From Zygnema cylindricum (Eukaryota > Streptophyta > Zygnematophyceae > Zygnematales > Zygnemataceae): DNA of 64,000 nucleotides. The DNA lies in NCBI GenBank assembly GCA_037447655.1, contig JBBHKE010002866.1:124001-188000 (forward strand). The letters run 5' to 3'. The first letter of the stretch is position 1, and every line of letters starts with the position of its first letter. The notes beneath the pieces were generated by a model, which was given only the letters and a program-made list of their open reading frames with translations, had not been told where the DNA came from and searched no databases. Both the position numbers and the translations under genes were made by a program. Below are positions 36,970 to 57,119 of the stretch, in pieces.

Positions 36970-38061
36970 CTTGTTACTAGCTTGTCTCTGTGAGTTTGTC
37001 TTTGTCAACAAGAAAAACTTATTTCTGTTCCTCAGGAGTGAATAATAGTGTGGATCATCATGTGGAAAACTACTCACATTTCCTGAGTTAAACAAGAAAT
37101 GTTTTAGCTGTAACCGTACATACAGTTCTCAAAAAAATGTACGATAAAACAAAACGTCTGTAATTTTCTGGCGTAATCACCCTACAAGAGGCTTCCCTCC
37201 GACTTGCCATAAGATAAAGTGCGTTCTTTCCTGACCAATCAATGGCCTTCCAAGAACAGAACAGAAATAAAATCCCAACATACCATACATACTAAAAACG
37301 AACTACTGACTTGGTACATGGAGTACTTACTTGAAACTGACAAGCGCACTTAAAAACCCACGCTATATCACAAGGTTAAGGATTCTGGGGCCTTTCTATG
37401 CAATGTCTGTTCAGAAGAGGCGTTCAGAAGGGAAAGGAAAAGAATGACTGATGACAAGCCATGATGACCAAAAACAGCTTGGAAATCCTATCCTACTTAT
37501 CCTATTTTTGTGTGCCCAAATCGGTACTTCGACGAGAATAGAATACGCAGTTTGTACTGTGTGTACTTCAAGTACGTCCACCACCAAATAAAACTTTATG
37601 CATTACGAAATGAAGTTTGTACAGTACGAACACTTTGTTCTATGCTTCCAAGCAATTCTATGAGGGAAGAGAGAAAGAGAGAGATAGAGAGAGGCTGACC
37701 TGGAGAAGCCTTCCACCCGCCGCCACAGCTGCAAAACCAAACTTATCCTGCATGTTCCAAAAAGGCCCACCCCAGCCACTTTCTACGTTAAGAAGCCAAC
37801 TATTAGGGTTTGTAAGTGTTTTGTCAAACCACATTCATCCAAATTCCCGGTACATAAAACTTCTTTGCTCAGGATGAACTTCCCAACAATTCCTTTGAAA
37901 CCCGTTTCTCACAAACTAGAAATTGCATACTGAAATTGTGTGATCAGACAAGTCATTTCCATTGTAAACGACTACATCCAAAATTTCAGACGAAAAGTCA
38001 AAAAGAAATGAGCAATGGCAGAAGAAAAACCTCCCAAATCAGGATTTCTGATGACTAACAG

Positions 38062-38264
38062 TACACCTTGAATCGTTATTAGCGTATAGAAATTATTAGT
38101 GTAAAGAAAAAAATAGCGTCATTCATTCTAATTTAGTGCTAGGAGACGTGGCAGATTATGGTCCACGTCCTTAAATAGTGTAACTTATTCTATTTGAGGT
38201 ATCAATGTCAAAATTTTGGGGTGCCGATATAGCGTACATAAGGCTAATAACGATTCACGGTGTA
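38062..38264. mobile_element. 203-bp MITE at the right edge of the left duplicated block
   Basis: Ends TACACCTTGAATCGTTATTA and ACGATTCACGGTGTA. Almost identical to 38719-38921. It begins exactly where similarity to the right block stops, so it is absent from the right copy. Confidence 0.8.
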
Positions 38265-38439
38265 GTGTTGGGTATCGAGGACCATTTGCCGATATTCGAT
38301 ATATATCGAATTTCAGGTACCCGATAATTGATATATCGCTTCGATATATCCAAAATCAAAATATCGCGATATATCGCCGATATATCGTATCGCTGATATA
38401 TCGAGGCTTTTCTAAAAAAAAATATAAAAATCTTGGTAG

Positions 38440-38718
38440 TTGCTACTGCTGCTGCCAGTACTAGTGCTACTGCAGCTGGTAGTACTAGCTACTGCTTATG
38501 CATGCACCTAGTACTAGCTGCAGCTGCAAGTACTAGCTTATGCCAGTACTAGTACTATTGCACCTGCCAGAACTAGGTGCAGCTGCTGCCAGAACTAGTG
38601 CTACTGCAGCTGCTACTACTACCTACTGCTGTTGCCAGTACTAGTGCTACTGCAACTGGGACTAGCTGCAACTGCTGCTGCCAGTAGTACTAGCTGCTGG
38701 CAGTGCTACTGCAGCAGG
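38440..38718. repeat. Imperfect minisatellite of CTGC/AGTACTAG units
   Basis: Irregular repeats of words such as CTGCTGCCAGTACTAGTGCT. The array resumes for about 20 bp at 38922, so the MITE at 38719 was inserted into it. Confidence 0.75.
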
Positions 38719-38921
38719 TACACCTTGAATCGTTATAAGCGTATAGAAATTATTAGTGTAAAGAAAAAATTAGCGTCATTCATTCTAATTTAGTGCCAGG
38801 AGACGTGGCAGATTATGGTCCACGTCCTTAAATAGTGTAATTTATTACATTTAAGGTATCAACGTCAAAATTTTGGGGTGCCGATATAGCGTACATAAGG
38901 CTAATAACAATTCACGGTGTA
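38719..38921. mobile_element. 203-bp MITE inserted in the minisatellite
   Basis: Nearly identical to 38062-38264 in the same orientation, with the same TACACCTTGAATCGTTAT start and TTCACGGTGTA end. Flanks are minisatellite units on both sides. Confidence 0.8.
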
Positions 38922-40464
38922 GTACTAGCTACTGCTACTCTAATTATTAATAATAATAATAATAAGAATTCACAATTTGTACACTTCATAAAATAATTAA
39001 TAAAAACAACAATAAAAATTATCATTTTGTACACTTCCAAAAATAATTAATAAAAATAATAATAAATTTCACATTTTGTACACTTCATAAAATAATTCAT
39101 AAAAAAAAAAGAAAAAAATCACATTTCAAACACTTCAAAAAATAAACCCTAAAAACAAGAATAAAAAATTATACCGATTTGCCTGCAGATTGCAGATTGG
39201 TAGGTATTCTGCCTTCCTGAACAGTCTGCAATTTTTTTTTTCATATCATGCTTTGACTAAATTAGTGTGAAATTTCAAATTTTCGTATGTGAAGTTCTGT
39301 ACGTAGTACGTACTAAATAAGTAACTATATGAATTACAGTATTAGTACTTTTTTGTCGGTTACATTTTGCGGCGTTACCTTTAAGTCACGGAACGAGAAT
39401 CACGTCGTACGTCGCGTATCAGAAAATTTGTCTTTATCGCTAAAACAACATAATAATATAAAATATTAAATTTATAAATACAATATATCGCAAGGATTTA
39501 TGTTGGTCTCAGTACGATATATCGAGGACTTTGCTCAATCGATATTCGATATATCGAATATAGAAATTATCGCGATGTGAAATTACCTGATACCCAACAC
39601 TAAAATTTAGGGATCCGAACACTAATAAAAGACGATTTAGGGTAGAATTCCATTAGACGAAAAGTGTGGTTCGTTACTAGACGTCGTACACGTTCGTACA
39701 GATTCGTACCACGCCATACCTTTTTTTTATTTTTTGTCAGACGAAATATCGTTACTGGAAAGCTGTCAGGATGCTCTAATGATGTAGGCATAGTTCCTGG
39801 CCGTTGGATATTCCACTTTTTCAGATCCGCGAAGCAATCGCGCACATCATCCAGTGTGACGATACTCTCCTCACGAGGAGAGTTGTACGATACTAGACGT
39901 ATACCATTGGTACACGTGAAAAAACAAAAAAATATCCGCTTTTAACAAGCGATCGCAGGTCTACACGTCGTATAGGCAATGTGCCTACGTCGTACGGTCC
40001 ATGTGCCGCCTGCCATGCTGGATGCAGGTGAGTCGAATATATTTTGGCACGCTCCGTCTGACATCCACCGACATTCGAAGTTTGCCGCGACCTTCAAAGT
40101 TTGCCGCGTCTTTTTGCCATTCCGTTTCGAAATTTTGTTTTCCGATTTCAAAATAAATAATCTGGCCGCAAACTTTACGTATGAGTCATTTACTCCCTCT
40201 GATCGTACAGATATTTAGTTCTGACTTTCCTTTTGAAATTTTTCTTTAAGATTTTCAAATCTGGACTCGAACCTACGTGGCGCCAATCATAATTGAGGAA
40301 GGTTTGTTACTGGCCCGACAAAATGGAATAGTTTTCCAGTAAATGCTGCCAGTAGAATTTTCTGTACATTTATTGGGACCGCCTAATGGAATTATACCCT
40401 TAGTTCCAAACCAGGATGAATGTTGCCGTAAGCACTGAAAAAGTGTGTGAAAGAACCAGTACAA

Positions 40465-41010
40465 TACACCGTCAATCGCTATTAGAGTAAAGGAATAAAT
40501 AGCGTAAAAAAAAATATAGTGTTATTAACACTAATACGGATTTTTTTTTTAAATATATATACCAATCAATCCCTAACTGTAATTTGGGTTGTCCTGAATA
40601 ATAAATACCCGCCCTTTCGATGTCTACAGTAGTATGTGTATCCGTACAAAATCTGATAATTCGTATGCCGTCGCGCTGTTCACACGGTCGACAAATGAAC
40701 ATATGAGAACGTGATTTTTGTCGACGAGTTTGCATCTATTTCTTCCAGTGCACATTCACATGTGTGCGCAATAATGTTAAGTGTCTTTTTACGCCTTTGT
40801 AATTCAACAAGTACCATTTCGTACGGAAATATCCTGTCCGTATGCCACACTATTTCCATCGCAGTGTACTTCCATTATTCACGCTAATTGAAAATAAAAC
40901 CTATTTAGAATAATGGAAAAAATAGAATTATGGATTGTATTTCGGGTTTTTTTTTTTGAAACAAGGGCACCGAATTGGCGTTATATGCTCTAATAGCGAT
41001 TGACGGTGTA
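40465..41010. mobile_element. 546-bp inverted-repeat element, TACACC family (long form)
   Basis: The first and last 23 bases are exact inverted complements, starting TACACCGTCAATCGCTATTA. No coding frame. It has the same terminal sequence as the 203-bp and 221-bp MITEs but a longer, different interior. Confidence 0.7.
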
Positions 41011-41018
41011 CTGTATAG

Positions 41019-41420
41019 TACACCGCCAATCGCTATTAGCGTAGTGTACGCTAATTCCGTCCCGCCTTTTTTTTTTTATTCTCCATTAGCGTAGTTCATT
41101 CTATTTTTTTCTTTACTCTATTTAGGGCTAATTTTTTAGTACCGTACAAAACGGAAGTACGTCATCTTTTAAATAGTGTGGTGTACAGTCAGAGTCAGAC
41201 CCTACAAAAACGTACCTTTTTAAGTGAAAAAGTACAATTTATTTTGTTTAGTAGCCGCGGACGCATGAGAATGTGATGTCTTAAAAGGGGTCAACCCAGC
41301 GTTAAATATCACGTACGCATATATAAGTCCCAACAACCACGCTTCGACCGTGTGTGAACGTTTGATTTGCGTACGATTTCGATTTTATACAAATATCTAT
41401 ATTAGTGTAAGCTTAAAAAA
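41019..41420. mobile_element. Left part of another TACACC-family element
   Basis: A terminus TACACCGCCAATCGCTATTA starts 8 bp after the previous element. The inside (GTAGTTCATTCTATTTT to GGACGCATGAGAATGTG) matches 29480-29680 within the 989-bp Mutator-like element. I could not find the matching right end, so it is truncated or too diverged. Confidence 0.4.
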
Positions 41421-42029
41421 ATATAGTATGCATACAATAGTACCTTATAACATACTGTATTACATTTTTTACTTTATATAGCGTGGCATGCCACGTATAA
41501 GAATCTGTTCCGTCTCTGTTTAACTGCGCTTTCTTACGGACAGCGCAGCACATAAGCGTTGGCCGGTTAACTGAACAGGAATTTTACGGTAACTTACGGA
41601 ATTGTATCGACAAACTGGTGAACATGGAACGGTAAAAGTACAACGGACGCAAAATAACATTCTGCGCGCCCCAAGAATCGAACGGACAACTTGGAATGAG
41701 AAAATACGAGCGGACGGCCAGCGTGAGCGCCGGCATCCCAGAATGGCTATTTTGGCATCTTTTGCCAAAATGCCAACAGATTGACACGTGACAGGTCCCC
41801 AGTGGATCCCAAGGAAGAAAGGGACAAAGCCATGGCGTCGGATGTGAAAGGTACATCGTTCTTACTGGATCCGTACCAAAACCGTACAGATCTAATGGCG
41901 GCTACTGTAATTTCTGTGTACTTTCTGTGCGATCTGATTGGTAGGCACCTCAGTAGATAGGGGTTGTTAGAAGGGCGCGTCCGGGGTATGACACGTACAG
42001 TTGAGTGTACTAGCCGTACATTTATCTGT

Positions 42030-42214
42030 ACGGTCCGTACAAATATCGCCGATAGTTATCGATATCGGTGTTATCGCCGATAAAACCGATAAATATCGGG
42101 TATTTATCGGCGATAACACCGATAGCGATATATCGTACCAATATATCGATTATCGGGTACCCGAAAAAAGGTCCATATCGGTTATCGGCAAATCCTTACC
42201 GATACACAACACTA
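42030..42214. mobile_element. Fragment of a CGATA-rich inverted-repeat element
   Basis: Dense TATCGG/CCGATA palindromes end with CGATACACAACACTA, a relative of the right end of the element at 38263-39602. No matching left end was found. Confidence 0.4.
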
Positions 42215-42352
42215 GCTATTAGAGTAAATAACGCTAATTCGGTGCCCTTTTTACAATTTTTTAAACCTGAAATACAATCCACAATTCTATTTTTTCCTTC
42301 ACGCCTTTTAGGGTTCTTTTTTTAATTAGCGTATACACCCATATATTATACA

Positions 42353-43237
42353 CCCATTTCCCTCACCATCATCACAAAGTCTTTTCTTTCCCCCAATCCC
42401 TTTTGCAGGCTACCTTTTATTCCCCCCTGTTGCTTTAGAGGATATGCCGTTTTTCTCCACCCTAGTTAGGAAGCCTGATACGTTCAAGAATTGATTTTTG
42501 ACAACATTGTCGCCACCATTCTATCTGACCTTCTCGAGGCAATTACTTCTCTCCCTTCATGTTGCCTTTTTTTTTCTCTCTCTGGAGTAACCTCTTTGTA
42601 TGGAGCTTGACTATTGTCTACACCTATTCTTTCCACTCTCCCTTTCACACTTCATCAATCCACCGCCGCCCTCAAGGTCCAGCTTGCCCTCCCTCACCCA
42701 CCTTCACATGTAGTTTTTGATTTTTTTCATTGTTGCCTCTTTTTGCTCCCATGGACTCCGTACCATCGCGCTGTTAAATTAAGTTGGTTATATTTTTACC
42801 TTCATCGGCTTTCTTGTTTGCTCGGGCCACCATGTTCTTAAGCCCGACGGTGTCCATTTGCTTCGTTGCTCCCATGGGCAAAAGGTAATTCAAGCACACG
42901 ACATTTTTCCACGACACTATTGCAACCACCATTTTGAGGGGGAATTTTTCTCCATTAGGAGGTTTCACATGTTATCCCCTCTCAGTGCATTTATGTTCTT
43001 TGTGCTTGATGGTAATTGTCGTATTTGTTGTCGTTACTTTGGCGAACAGTATCTCGCTTCTGGATCTTGCATATGGCAGTACTATAGATTGTAGTATATA
43101 TTGATGGATTGTATCTTTTTTTAATGGCAATCGAGATGTTTTGTTTGTCCAGGAGTTTCTCTGGGGGAGTTCCTCTGTGCTTTGCAGGTCCACATTCTTC
43201 TGAGGAGAGGACTGGGAGCCCTGAGGGCTCTTATCCT
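42353..43237 (+). mobile_element. Decayed RLE-type retroelement (right copy), interrupted
   Basis: Copy of 32248-33157, with the same broken frames. A younger relative is inserted at 43237/43238. The relic resumes at about 46454 (TTCACAGTTTATCAGTGTC). Confidence 0.75.
43231..43237. repeat. Left target-site duplication TTATCCT
   Basis: TTATCCT here and at 46447-46453 flank the young retroelement. The left block has a single TTATCCT at the same place (about 33151-33157), so this is a duplication made on insertion. Confidence 0.65.
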
Positions 43238-46223
43238 TACACGGAGTTGTCGACATTGTATAACCTTGGGTGGTCCTCTGTCTATCACCTCTCCTCCATC
43301 ATTGTCGACCACACTCCCGTCCGGCCCCACAGATGAGGATTGGAATTTCGTACGTGAGTTAGATGTTTTGGGAGCTTATGATTTGGGAGCCCCCCGCCCG
43401 CGATTTTACACCCATATTCCTGTGGCCGTCAGGACAATAGTACAAGATGCCCTCCACCTCCCCTTGTCCCACATTTCTTCAAACCCGGCGGACACTGCTC
43501 CTTGGCACCTACTTCTTATGTTCTCTCTCTGGGTGCTAGTCCTTCCAAGTCGTGGAGGGGGCAGTGGGGCTAGAGAAACTATGGCGCGTTGTCGCCGATT
43601 CCTTCGGGGTGACTGGAAGTCCCTCCACGCCGAGCATGAGGATCGGGTATCGAGCACCTCTTTCATACCACGTCGGCCACCTAAGCCGTCGGATGTCCCG
43701 GCCTCTTATCGTCGAGCAATTCACTTAGGCCGAGTTGGTGAGCTTTCTCGAGCGGTTCGGGCCCTACAGCCATTCACCCCCGCCCCCGGATCTTCTTCCA
43801 CTATTGAGGTCCTTCGAGCTCTCCACCCCCCTGCCCCTTCCCCTTTACCCCTTTCCATCCACACCTTTGAGCCTTCTGAGAGTTTTACTTTGGATCGGGA
43901 GGTTTTCATTAAGGCTCTTAGCTCTTCTCCTCACCTTTCAGCGGGGGGCCCCTCGGGCACAGTATATGAGTTGTTTCGCGATGTTTTGCCCCCTGAATCG
44001 GGTCCCCGGGGGTTCGATGTGTTTTTTCGAGTATGTTCCCTTATAGCTAGTGGGGATGTTCCCCCTCGGATTTGTGATCTTCTCACAGCGTCCCGCCTTG
44101 TGGCAATCGCCAAACCTAATGGTGGGATCCGCCCTATTGCCGTGGGAGAGGTTTTATATAGGTTGGTGGCTCGTGCGATATGTCTCCAGCTCCAACCGGC
44201 TTTCCATGATTATTTCTCTCCTCATCAGTTTGGAGTGGCCACGAGAGGGGGTTGTGAGGCCGTGGTCCATGGGATTCGGGCTTTGTTGGATGTACATCCG
44301 GATTGGTTGGTCCTTCAAGTCGACGTTTCCAATGCATTTAATACGGTGGATCGGAACGTGATTTTTTCAGAGCTTATGGCGGCTCCATCTCCGATTGTCC
44401 AATTGTTCCCCTTTGTGAGGGCTTTCTATTCTTTGACAAACAGCCTTTCCTTCTCGGCCGATGGTGATATTATTCCTCTCTCCTCTGCTACTGGCACTCG
44501 CTAAGGTGACCCTCTCGGCGGACCTTTGTTCGCCCTTGCCCATTACCGGGCCCTTCGTGCCTCCGCAGCCGCCTTCCCTTCTTGCCTTTTTCCTTCGGTC
44601 GCAGATGATACGCACATTATTGGGCCGAGAGAACAAGTCGTGTTGGCATATGATTTTTTCAGGGAACGTTTAGCTGAACTCAACCTTTCAGTTCAGCCGT
44701 CGAAGTGTGTTATTTGGTCTCCTCAGGATATTCCACTTTCGTTTACTACCCCCCCTGGTTTTCAAACCCCTTCTCCCTCCGATGGCATTCGTGTGCTTGG
44801 TTGCCCCCTTGGTTCAGATACTTTCGTGACCCAATTCCTTCAAGATTCTTTACAGACAGATCTAGCCCAAGTGGATGACCTTCCTCACCTTCCCGATCCC
44901 CAAGTTGCTTTTGCTATGTTAACCAGGTGTTTCCCCCACCGCCCTTCTTACCTCACTCGTACTTCCCCTCCCACCTCGACATTTCTCTCCTCTCTCTCGG
45001 CTTTTGACGATCGCCTCATGGACGTCCTCCACTCTCTATTAGGTCGCGGGGCATTTGATCGCGAGTCTGGCCCATCTGCCCGCATTCAAGCATCCCTCCC
45101 TGTCTCTACTGGGGGGTTGGGTCTATTATCGACCGCTCGTGTTGCTCCAGCTGCCTATTTGGGAAGTTGGTGCCTTATTGCTTCTACTCTTGTTTCCCGT
45201 TTCTTGGCTGGGGACACCCCCGTTCTAGCTACTGTTATCCCCCGAGTTTCAGACAGTGTGTTCGCCTTCCAGCGATCTCTATTGGACGCGTCACGTTCTC
45301 TTCCTCCCCATTCCCTTGTGGATGTGCCGATTTTCTCGACCCTTGTTACAAAATCTGTTGAGCGTGTCCAGGAATCGATTTCCGACCGGGTTGTCGCCAC
45401 CATTAAATCCGAGCTTCTCACGACGCTTCCCTCCGATTCTTCTCGTGCCCGTCTTCTCTCTTGTAGTGGACCTGGTTCTGGGTCTTGGCTTTTTGCCACA
45501 CCTATTTTGTCCACTCTCCGATTCTCACCAGCTCAGTTCACCACTGCCCTTCGGTTTCGCCTCGGCCTCCCCCATCCTCCTTTACTTGGCTCTCTTGTTT
45601 GTGCATGTGGTCGTGTCTTGGGGCCCGATGGTGTCCATTTGCTTCGTTGCTCCCATGGGGGAGATTTGATCCAGGCGCACGACACTATTCGAGACACCGT
45701 TGCCACTATTGCTTCAGAAGGGGGCTTTTCTGTGCGTCGAGAGGTTTCTCATATTATTCCCTCGCGTCGGATCGATGTTGTTTTGCTTGATGGTGCCCGT
45801 CGCATTTTCGGTGATATTGTTCTGGCAAACCCTACTTTAGCTACAGTTGTTGGTCAGGCGGCTCGACATCTTGGGGTGGCAGCTCGTGATGCTGCTAAGG
45901 CGAAGGAGCGTGATTATGCCCACCGGGACCCTACGGATGACTTTATCCCGATGGCGGTCGAGATCTTTGGTTGTTTGGGTGTTGCACTGGACGAGTTTCT
46001 CCGTACTTGTGCTCGACGAGCTTTCGAGCGCCGAGGACCTGGGAGCCTTCCTCCTTCGATCCTTACTTCTTTTTACCGTCAACGCTTATCTGTAGCTCTA
46101 CAACGAGTGCAGGCTTCTATTCTCCTCCGATCGACTGTTGCGGTTATGGATTGTCGCCGTGCTCCGGAACTCCCTCAACGTGCTCCCCCGGGCTGGGGGG
46201 ACTTACAGGGTGGTTTTTCATAG
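43238..46223 (+). pseudogene. Retroelement polyprotein: reverse transcriptase + CCHC-like knuckle + RLE-like endonuclease, one internal stop
   Basis: A single frame of about 995 codons. The RT palm is clear: SRLVAIAKPNGGIRPIA, motif A VDVSNAFNTVD (Asp codon 44322-44324), motif B TGTR-stop-GDPLGGPLF, motif C VADDTHIIG (44601-44609) and SVQPSKCVIWSP. After the thumb come CACGRVLGPDG-HLLRC and the H of IQAHDTIRDTVA (about 45600-45700), then GFSVRREV and RRIDVVLLDGARRIFGDIV (about 45720-45840). This order recalls the CCHC plus restriction-like endonuclease of R2-type elements. The codon at 44502-44504 is TAA where the family has Gln in RQGDP: one C-to-T change. Otherwise the frame is open. Because of the stop and 5' truncation, I call it a dead copy. 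Confidence 0.8.
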
Positions 46224-46446
46224 ATATTTAATTAAGTTAGGGTTGGGATTGGGGTTTGTATTTTTGCTTTTGTGAGTTGCCGTGCTTTTCATTTGAGTTA
46301 GGGTGCTTTTATTTTCCTTTTTGTTGTTTCCTTTTTTTGGGTGTGTTTTTGTCGCTCTTTTTGTTTTTTATTGTTGTTTTCAGTGTTAGTCATGCCACCC
46401 CTTTTGTACCCCCAGACTCAGATGGTTTACCATCGTGCTTTTTAAT
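43238..46446 (+). mobile_element. 5'-truncated non-LTR retroelement with R2-like RT-zinc-RLE layout
   Basis: About 3.2 kb, bounded by TTATCCT repeats. It carries one long frame ending at 46223 and a 220-bp untranslated tail. No endonuclease of the APE type precedes the reverse transcriptase, but the 5' end is cut off, so its original absence is not proven. Downstream of the reverse transcriptase are a Cys/His knuckle and a nuclease-like domain. It lies 0.55 kb beyond the ANGUSTIFOLIA stop, antisense to that gene. Confidence 0.8.
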
Positions 46447-46453
46447 TTATCCT
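46447..46453. repeat. Right target-site duplication TTATCCT
   Basis: Pairs with 43231-43237. Directly after it the sequence returns to the duplicated block. Confidence 0.65.
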
Positions 46454-46994
46454 GCATTTCTTTCACAGTTTATCAGTGTCTCTACAGATAATGCAAGCTT
46501 TTTACTTCTATCTGTTATTGCTTCATCTCTCCTCCCATGTTCTCAGACAGTTTCATGTAAAGCTTTCTCAGTCACGTCTTACACACTCCCAAAACATTGC
46601 AAATTACTAAACTGACAGGTTACTTAGAACCCACGGAGATTACTGATCCAAATAGTTATACTCGTCGACGAATGTGAATTCACATAATGTCACTTTAACA
46701 AATCCAGTGTTGCAAGAGCGACTAACCTTGGTGTTTACAAAATATGAAGTACTCCATTAAATTGCCTCCTAAAAGACAAAACTTTGTCTAACATCAAACT
46801 ATTTACATTACTAATTTCTCCTCAGTCTCACATACTTGAAGACATGAAGGCCTCTGACACAAGCTCCGAGACAAACTTCGAATGTACCGAAACAATAGGA
46901 GAGCCGATGGTCTTTTTCAATACATTATACAAATCATAAAACAATATGTGAAGCCACAGAAAGATTTTCTAACTGGTTTCTCACAATCGACCTT

Positions 46995-55773
<8,779 letters not shown>

Positions 55774-57119
55774 GGGGTTGGCAACATGAGAGCGCAGAGA
55801 GAGAGGAGATGGAGGATGTCTCTCTTTCTCTCTTTCTTTCTTTTTTTTTCTCTCTCTCTCTCTCTTCTCCTTTGCTCTCTCTCTTCTCATCTCTCTCTCT
55901 CTGAAGCGCAGAGCTGCTCTCTGTCCTCGATGCTCTCTGATCTGAACCAATTTCTTTCTCTCTCTCTCGTGCGCGCGCCCTCTGTCTGGATCGAGCCGGG
56001 CGGCCGCGAGAGGTAGGCGGGGTGCGGGGAGAGAGGAGGAGAGCGTCGAGCGCGGCCGTCCGTACCGGGCGGTGCCCCCTACCGAGTGACGGACGAGCGG
56101 TCGGACGCACGGCCGTACGAACGCACGCAACGACTCACGTACGGGGCGGTACGGATGTGCGGCTGACAGGCGGAACCGTACTGCTGCGATCGAGGGGACA
56201 TGGGCCTCGCGGACGGACGCGGCGCTTCCCCCCTCCCGGCTGCCGTCAGCCGAGAAGTCAGAAGGCCACTGCGCGCGGCCGCAATCAATGACCCGGATCC
56301 AAGCACCGCCTGCCAGGTGGCAGGGCCGGCCGATATCCTGCCGCTGGAATGGAGGGCGGGATCGGGCTGTGTTTTGAATTTGGGTATCGAGGGGTGGAGG
56401 GCGGCGCGCAGGGACTGGCGCTGATGGCGGGAAAGCGTTTAGTGCGAATGGTTGGGAGGGTTTCGTGCGAGATTGAAAAAGGTTGGCGCGCGCGGGAAGA
56501 GTTAAAACTTAAAAGTTTGAATGAATGGGATTTGGATGGGACGTGACATGGGAGGGGATGGGCATGTGGGAGGCATGCGCATTGGCGGGACAGCTGGAAA
56601 GGAGTTAGAAGCAAATGGGCAATGATGAGGGAATTACTGACATTGGAGTTCCGGGAAGAGTGCTTTTTAAATTATTTAAGGGAAGGGACAGTTTGAGTTT
56701 GGATTTACATGTGCGGAATAACGACATGACGGAATGAGCTGTCGCTCTGCGGTTCGTTTCCTTTTTTGTCGGGCGTGGTTTGAATTTTTCTGGTCAGAGT
56801 TGTTCAGAACACGTGGCGTATTAGTGAATGACAATCTGGATGGTCGCTTGTCAGGACCTGCGCGCCAAAGATGATAATTTGGCAAAGGCTCCAGGATGAC
56901 TCGCGCGCTCGCTGACGTGGTCCAATAAGATTGACTTGGCAGATTGGTGGTGTAATCACGCGACAACTGTAGCAGATCGGTCGGTTCAGAGTTGTTACAG
57001 GGGACTGATATATCGACTGCGGTCATATCTCATTTCTACAAAGAACTGGGGAATGACAAAAAGTTACAGCCTGTGACACCTACAAAAGGTACAAAGATTT
57101 TCTGTAAAAATATTTTTCT
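55774..57119. promoter_or_regulatory. ANGUSTIFOLIA upstream region, CT/GA-rich leader and GC-rich promoter
   Basis: On the gene strand, 55800-55980 is mostly GA repeats, typical of a plant 5' leader. 55980-56300 is GC-rich, with GTACGG and GGCCGC words. I see no further coding block, including no Rossmann-core exon, up to 57119. Confidence 0.45.

Larger units (their letters stand above)
33732..37747 (-). pseudogene. AN: Orphan 3' fragment of ANGUSTIFOLIA (last three exons)
   Basis: Three minus-strand exons duplicate the end of the ANGUSTIFOLIA-like gene: 37700-37747 (DKFGFAAVAAGGRLLQ), 35252-35365 (opening ANHKAELVFLNLSFE) and 33732-33857 (opening WNVSSGINSVHVRMEI). All splice signals are kept (TGCAG acceptor, GTCAGC donor; TTACAG, GTAAGG; TTTCAG), and every exon is open. 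A 2-bp insertion near the end, compared with the right copy, changes the C-terminus to QEKRYSIYFSFISI and a new stop. With no upstream exons the fragment is not a gene on its own. It lies downstream of the parent on the same strand, so it could serve as an alternative 3' end. Confidence 0.7.
32248..38061. repeat. Duplicated block, left copy (about 5.8 kb)
   Basis: Direct repeat of 42353-51355, with scattered substitutions and small indels, apart from a 3.2-kb retroelement present only in the right copy. The left edge lies inside the retroelement relic and the right edge inside an ANGUSTIFOLIA intron, at AACAG (38057-38061). The copy carries the last three ANGUSTIFOLIA exons and one MITE. Confidence 0.9.
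38263..39602. mobile_element. 1.34-kb inverted-repeat element with CGATATATCG motifs (hAT-like ends)
   Basis: The ends TAGTGTTGGGTATC and GATACCCAACACTA are perfect inverted complements. TAGNG is a typical hAT terminus. Many CGATATATCG-type palindromes cluster just inside both ends (38285-38403 and 39483-39575), as transposase-binding subterminal repeats often do. There is no transposase frame. A convincing 8-bp target duplication is not seen. A minisatellite and another MITE are nested inside. Confidence 0.6.

Noticed and set aside
37150-37900. AAACCCTAA-like words as telomeric repeats
   Set aside because: Only isolated single units occur; no array.
43182-43237. Met at 43182 as the start of the retroelement protein
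   Set aside because: These codons lie in the older relic, upstream of the insertion point. They are in frame by chance.
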